Shown here: positions 49,160 through 52,961 of the stretch, piece by piece | How positions within the stretch are numbered: position 1 is the stretch's first letter | Layout of the letters: the number at the start of each line of letters is the position of its first letter | Origin: Verrucomicrobiia bacterium | GTDB taxonomy: Bacteria > Verrucomicrobiota > Verrucomicrobiia > Limisphaerales > JAEYXS01 | Reading direction: 5' to 3' | DNA length: 52,961 bases | Assembly (NCBI GenBank): GCA_036405135.1 | Contig: DASWYF010000032.1 | Span: 1-52,961 of the forward strand | Translations under genes and position numbers: made by a program | The notes under the pieces: model-generated | What the model was told of the DNA's origin: nothing | What the model saw: only the letters and a program-made list of their open reading frames with translations | Database searches by the model: none

Positions 49160-49741
49160 TCACCCGCCAGGCGGACGCTTCCGCCCCTCCCTCACCCGCC
49201 TCACAAATTCCTCATGTATCATCGGTGCGACCTTCCCATTCTCCATCTCCGCATCCCTTCTCAAAATCTCCTCATCCGATAACAGATCCCACCTCATCAC
49301 CGTCACCCCCGCCCCCAGATACTCCGTCCGCTCCACCACCTCCCAACCCAACCGCGCATAATATTCCTCCGTGCTAAACGTGAACAAATACAACCACGGA
49401 AACCCCAGCGCCTTCGCCTCCTCAATCACCCGTTCCACCAACGCCGCACCAATCCCCTTCCCGCGCTCCGCCGCCTCCACAAACACCCCCGCCACCCACG
49501 GCGACAGCTCCTTCCGCGACTCCATATCACACGCCACCAACATCGCCGAACCCAATATCCTGTCCCCCTCATACGCGACAATCACCGTCGGCACCGCCCG
49601 TCGATTCGCCGCCTCCGTCAACCGCCCGATCCTCCGCTCCACCGAATCCCCCGCCCGATACTTCCCCCACTCCCGAAAATACCACTCCGCAATCACCGGA
49701 ATGAACTCAGGATGATCCGCCAAATACCCGATCCGCAACAT
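49160..49741 (-). CDS. GNAT-family N-acetyltransferase
   Basis: The 193-residue enzyme has the acetyl-CoA-binding motif A (ERGKGIGAALVERVIEEAKA) at about residues 94-115, preceded by a beta-strand with VFVEAAER. The C-terminal strand YLFTFSTEEYYARLGWEVVE is the YARLGW signature of many GNATs. The substrate cannot be told from sequence. It is a single gene on the minus strand between repeat blocks. Confidence 0.88.
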   Translation of the reverse strand: MLRIGYLADHPEFIPVIAEWYFREWGKYRAGDSVERRIGRLTEAANRRAVPTVIVAYEGDRILGSAMLVACDMESRKELSPWVAGVFVEAAERGKGIGAALVERVIEEAKALGFPWLYLFTFSTEEYYARLGWEVVERTEYLGAGVTVMRWDLLSDEEILRRDAEMENGKVAPMIHEEFVRRVREGRKRPPGG

Positions 49742-50030
49742 ACCCCGCCATCTAACGCCGAACCCTTAACAAGTCACTGAAATTCCAAATCGTAATCGTC
49801 CTCGTTCTCGTCGTCGTCCTCGCTCTTCAATCTGTAGCAGTCCCGCATGCGGGATAAGGAGGCTCTAACTTCCATTCTCTCGATGTTCGGAGTTCGATGT
49901 TTCCCCATATCATTGGTCATTGCTGGCCTCCGGTGCAACCGGTTCCTTCGTCATTCGTGCTTGGTCATTCGTCATTAAAACGACTCCTCACTTGAGCCCT
50001 CTCTCTTCATCGCCTACCATCCTCCCACCG
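49742..50030. repeat. Modular repeat block upstream of the propeller gene
   Basis: It contains the 26-base tcgtcg-rich module (49797-49822, identical to 36049-36074), then gcagtcccgcatgcgggataaggaggctct (with the palindrome tcccgcatgcggga), and cattggtcatt...ttcgtcattcg...tcattcgtcatt (49911-49977). The same three modules in this order follow marR. No gene or clear promoter is seen. Confidence 0.7.
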
Positions 50031-52733
50031 ATGAAAACACCGTTCCTCACGACCTTCCTCTGCCTCTCGGTCGTCACGTCCACTTTTGCCGCCGAAGCCC
50101 CCAAGCCTGCCACCACCATCGCCGCTTCCGGCCCGCTCTATAAGAGCGCCATCATCGGCAAGGGCCTCGTCGATATCGACATCGACGTCACGAAAGCCAA
50201 CTCCCTCTGGCTCGTCGTCACCCCCGGTGAAGACGGTGTCGGCTGCGATTGGGCCGACTGGGTCGAGCCCCGCCTCATCGGTCCCAAGGGCGAAACCAAA
50301 CTCACCGACCTCAAATGGCGCAACTCCACGCAAGGCTTCGGTCAGGCCCGCGTGAACGCCAACGTCGATGGCAAGCCCCTCAAAGTCGGCGGCCAATCCA
50401 TTGCCTACGGCATCGGCACCCACGCTCCCTCTGTCATTGAATTCGATCTCACCGGCCAAGGCTTTACTCGCTTCAAATCCAAGGCCGGTCTCGATAACGG
50501 CGGCACCGATCAAGGCTGCGGCTCCACCGTCCAGTTCATGGTCTTCACGAATCAGCCGCCCGCCGGTTACCTGAACACCGCCGCCGACACCGGCAGTAAA
50601 CCACGCGGTTCTGGCCCGGAAGCCGCCGCCTTGGACGCTTCCAAACTCATCGTCCCCGCCGGTCTCGAAGCCACCGTGTTCGCCTCCGAACCCGACATCG
50701 TGAACCCCACCGATCTCGACATCGATGCGAAAGGCCGCGTGTGGGTCACCGAAGGCGCGAACTACCGCGTCTCCGCCCACATGAACAAGCAATGGGGCGT
50801 GCAACGCAAAGACGGTGACCGCATCGTCATCCTCGAAGACACCAATGGCGACGGCAAAGCCGACAAAACGAAAGTCTTCTACCAAGACCCCAGCATCAAC
50901 GCCGCCCTCGGCATCTGCGTACTCGGTAATAAAGTCATCGTCTCCGCTTCGCCCTACGCCTTCATCCTCACCGATACGAACGGCGATGACGTGGCCGACA
51001 CTCGCGAAGTCCTCTTCCACGACGGCTCCAAAGGCGATCACGATCACGCCATGCACGCCTTCGTCTTCGGCCCGGATGGCAAACTCTATTTCAACTGCGG
51101 CAATGAATTCCAAAAACTCAGCCGCCCGAAAGGCAACGCCACCGTCGCGCTGAAGGGCCCCATCACGAATCTCGAACTGGAACCCGTCACGGATAAGGCG
51201 GGCAACCTCGTGAACAACAGCCGCAAGCCCTATCAGGAAGGCGTCATCTTCCGTTGCAATCCCGATGGCAGCGAACTCGAAACCCTCGCGTGGGATTTCC
51301 GCAACAACTACGAAACCGCCATCGACTCCTTCGGCACCCTCTGGCAATCGGACAACGATGACGACGGCAACAAAGGCGTGCGCATCAATTACGTCATGGA
51401 GTTCGGCAACTACGGTTACCGCCACGAACTCACCGGTGCAGGCTGGCGCACCAAACGCACAAACATGGAGAAGGAAGTGCCCAATCAACATTGGTATCAG
51501 AACGATCCTGGTGTGATGCCGAATCTTCTCGTCACCGGTTCCGGTTCACCCACCGGCATCATGATCTATGAAGGCACGCTCCTGCCGAAAGAATTTCAGG
51601 GCCAGATGATCCATTGCGATGCCGGTCCGCGCACCGTCCGCGCTTATCCCGTGCAGAATGACGGCGCCGGTTACAAAGCCACCACGCTCGATCTCCTCAC
51701 CAGTGGTGATTCCTGGTATCGCCCCGCCGATGTCTGCACCGCGCCAGATGGCTCCGTGTATATCGCCGATTGGAACGACGCCGGCGTGGGCGGTCATAAC
51801 ATGGCCGATCGCGAACTCGCCACCATGCGCGGCCGCATCTACCGTGTCGCCCCCACCGGCCACAAACCGAACGTGCCCAAGCTGAATCTCGACACCGCCG
51901 CCGGTGCCGTCGCCGCCTTGCAATCGCCCAACCTCGCCACGCGCTATCTTGCTTGGGAAAAACTCCGCGCCCTCGGAGCTCAAGCCGAGGCTGACCTCGT
52001 GAAAGTCTGGCGCGGCACTGATGCCCGCCAACGCGCTCGCGCTCTGAACGCCCTCGCCCGCATCCCCGGCAAGGAACGCACCTACGTCGTAGAAGCCCTG
52101 CGCGATAACGACGCGAACATCCGCATCACCGGCCTGCGCATCGCCCGCCAGTTCGATTGGGCGCGCATCAACGAAGCCGCTGCGAACGATAAAAAGCAGC
52201 TCAAGAGCGCCGCCACGAAAGCCGCCGTGAACACCCTCTTCAACGCCCTCGGCGGCAAGAAGCAGACCGTCGGCGATGTCGCCGCCAATGTCGGCAGCGA
52301 ACTCACCTACGACCTCATCACCGCCATCAGCACGCTCGCGAGCGATACCAATCCACAAGTCCGCCGCGAATGCGCCATCGCCCTGCGCGGCAGCCAATCG
52401 CCCGAAGCCGCCGCCCTCTGGGTGAAGCTCGCGCAACAACACGATGGCAAAGACCGCTGGTATCTCGAAGCCCTCGGCATCGGCGCCGATAAACAATGGG
52501 ACGCTTTCCTCGGTGCCTGGCTCACCGCCGTAGGCGATAATTGGAACACGCCCGCTGGCCGCGACCTCATCTGGCGCTCCCGCGCCACGCAAACGCCCGC
52601 CCTGCTCGGCAAACTCATCATCAACCGTCAGGCGGAAAAAGACGAATGGCCCCGCTACTTCCGCGCGCTGGATTACTTCGAAGGCGCCGAAAAAGAAAAA
52701 GCCCTCGTCCAAGTCCTGACCACCATCAAGTAA
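50031..52733 (+). CDS. Secreted NPCBM / PVC-type putative dehydrogenase / HEAT protein
   Basis: The ATG at 50031 gives 900 residues with a signal peptide (MKTPFLTTFLCLSVVTSTFA-AE). An NPCBM-like carbohydrate-binding region lies at about 30-185 (SIAYGIGTHAPSVIEFDLTG, DQGCGSTVQFMVF). The PVC putative-dehydrogenase propeller starts at about 210 (GLEATVFASEPDIVNPTDLD) and runs to about 600. HEAT-like helices follow (ALNALARIPGKERTYVVEAL). Many relatives end in a C-terminal haem-c domain with CXXCH; none is present here, the protein ending ALVQVLTTIK. It is probably periplasmic and acts on carbohydrate-related substrates, inferred from the domains. Confidence 0.9.
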   Translation: MKTPFLTTFLCLSVVTSTFAAEAPKPATTIAASGPLYKSAIIGKGLVDIDIDVTKANSLWLVVTPGEDGVGCDWADWVEPRLIGPKGETKLTDLKWRNSTQGFGQARVNANVDGKPLKVGGQSIAYGIGTHAPSVIEFDLTGQGFTRFKSKAGLDNGGTDQGCGSTVQFMVFTNQPPAGYLNTAADTGSKPRGSGPEAAALDASKLIVPAGLEATVFASEPDIVNPTDLDIDAKGRVWVTEGANYRVSAHMNKQWGVQRKDGDRIVILEDTNGDGKADKTKVFYQDPSINAALGICVLGNKVIVSASPYAFILTDTNGDDVADTREVLFHDGSKGDHDHAMHAFVFGPDGKLYFNCGNEFQKLSRPKGNATVALKGPITNLELEPVTDKAGNLVNNSRKPYQEGVIFRCNPDGSELETLAWDFRNNYETAIDSFGTLWQSDNDDDGNKGVRINYVMEFGNYGYRHELTGAGWRTKRTNMEKEVPNQHWYQNDPGVMPNLLVTGSGSPTGIMIYEGTLLPKEFQGQMIHCDAGPRTVRAYPVQNDGAGYKATTLDLLTSGDSWYRPADVCTAPDGSVYIADWNDAGVGGHNMADRELATMRGRIYRVAPTGHKPNVPKLNLDTAAGAVAALQSPNLATRYLAWEKLRALGAQAEADLVKVWRGTDARQRARALNALARIPGKERTYVVEALRDNDANIRITGLRIARQFDWARINEAAANDKKQLKSAATKAAVNTLFNALGGKKQTVGDVAANVGSELTYDLITAISTLASDTNPQVRRECAIALRGSQSPEAAALWVKLAQQHDGKDRWYLEALGIGADKQWDAFLGAWLTAVGDNWNTPAGRDLIWRSRATQTPALLGKLIINRQAEKDEWPRYFRALDYFEGAEKEKALVQVLTTIK

Positions 52734-52961
52734 AAGACTGGTTCAACCACAGATGGACACAGATAAACCCAGATGGGGAATAAAAACGTCCGAACGCTCA
52801 ACCTCTTCTCCCTCTCCTCTCTGTATGGACTGGGTACAAGGTGGACAGGTGTGCGGGGACATGGTGGACACATGGGAGAGGTATGGGAGTGTGTCGTAAT
52901 TATGCCATGGCCTGTGAAAGACCTGATGAGTGTACGACTTGAGTTCGTGAGTTTAGCCCGC
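52734..52961. other. Right-edge non-coding stretch
   Basis: It contains accacagatggacacagat (52745-52763) and related patterns, common in intergenic DNA of this kind. A hairpin-like cctcttctccctctcc region and repeated gtggaca words (52844, 52872) are present. No gene is supported before the window ends. Confidence 0.4.

Noticed and set aside
50007..51491. Minus-strand frame of 494 codons opposite the propeller protein
   Set aside because: It is a Gly/Ala/Val/Asp/Glu-rich antisense translation of a clear secreted multidomain gene, with no signal or motif.
32660..52961. CRISPR array
   Set aside because: Repeats are irregularly spaced, palindromic and of several kinds. No regular repeat-spacer pattern or cas gene is present.

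Overview
The window looks like a chromosome segment of a member of the Verrucomicrobiota (PVC superphylum). No 16S rRNA gene is present, so this rests on gene content. There is a DUF1552 / DUF1587-1595-1592-1588-1585 gene pair, a PVC-type propeller/HEAT protein with a putative-dehydrogenase core, a ThuA-like protein and a Chlamydia-like RNase HIII. The ribosomal cluster lacks rpmD, and the intergenic regions are rich in palindromic repeats.

Positions 240-31425 (minus strand) hold one nearly unbroken translation/transcription supercluster. In transcription order it reads tRNA-Thr, tuf, tRNA-Trp, tRNA-Ser, secE, nusG, rplK-A-J-L, rpoB, rpoC, rpsL, rpsG, fusA, rpsJ, rplC-D-W-B, rpsS, rplV, rpsC, rplP, rpmC, rpsQ, rplN-X-E, rpsN-H, rplF-R, rpsE, rplO, secY, map, infA, rpmJ, rpsM-K-D, rpoA, rplQ and a strong terminator. 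It joins the classical tuf-secE-rif, str, S10, spc and alpha operons. rpmD and adk are not at their usual places, and there is no tuf after fusA. Hairpins in the rplJ-rplL, rplL-rpoB, rpoC-rpsL, rpsG-fusA and rpsD-rpoA gaps probably tune expression inside the cluster. Several ribosomal proteins (uS11, bL17, uS5) carry long low-complexity tails.

Positions 31426-42456 are accessory. They hold RNase HIII, a chain of small lipoprotein-like genes (one frameshifted, one 43 codons long), a secreted alpha-toroid protein with one haem-c motif, and a ClC anion channel, MarR regulator and HPP membrane protein group. The clc and hpp promoters share the same candidate MarR operator. Then come mutY with a repeat-derived in-frame insertion, an exported protein of unknown function and a small zinc-ribbon protein.

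Positions 42457-52961 contain a 223-bp element with terminal inverted repeats, the DUF1552 and DUF1592-type pair, an unknown cytoplasmic protein, a ThuA-like secreted protein, a GNAT acetyltransferase and a 900-residue secreted NPCBM/propeller/HEAT protein. Nearly every gap from about 32.7 kb onward contains palindromic or modular dispersed repeats; the ribosomal part has none of these families. The most notable observations are the shared operator of the ClC/MarR/HPP group, the repeat insertion within mutY, and a set of palindromes whose stems differ while a TCC loop is kept.
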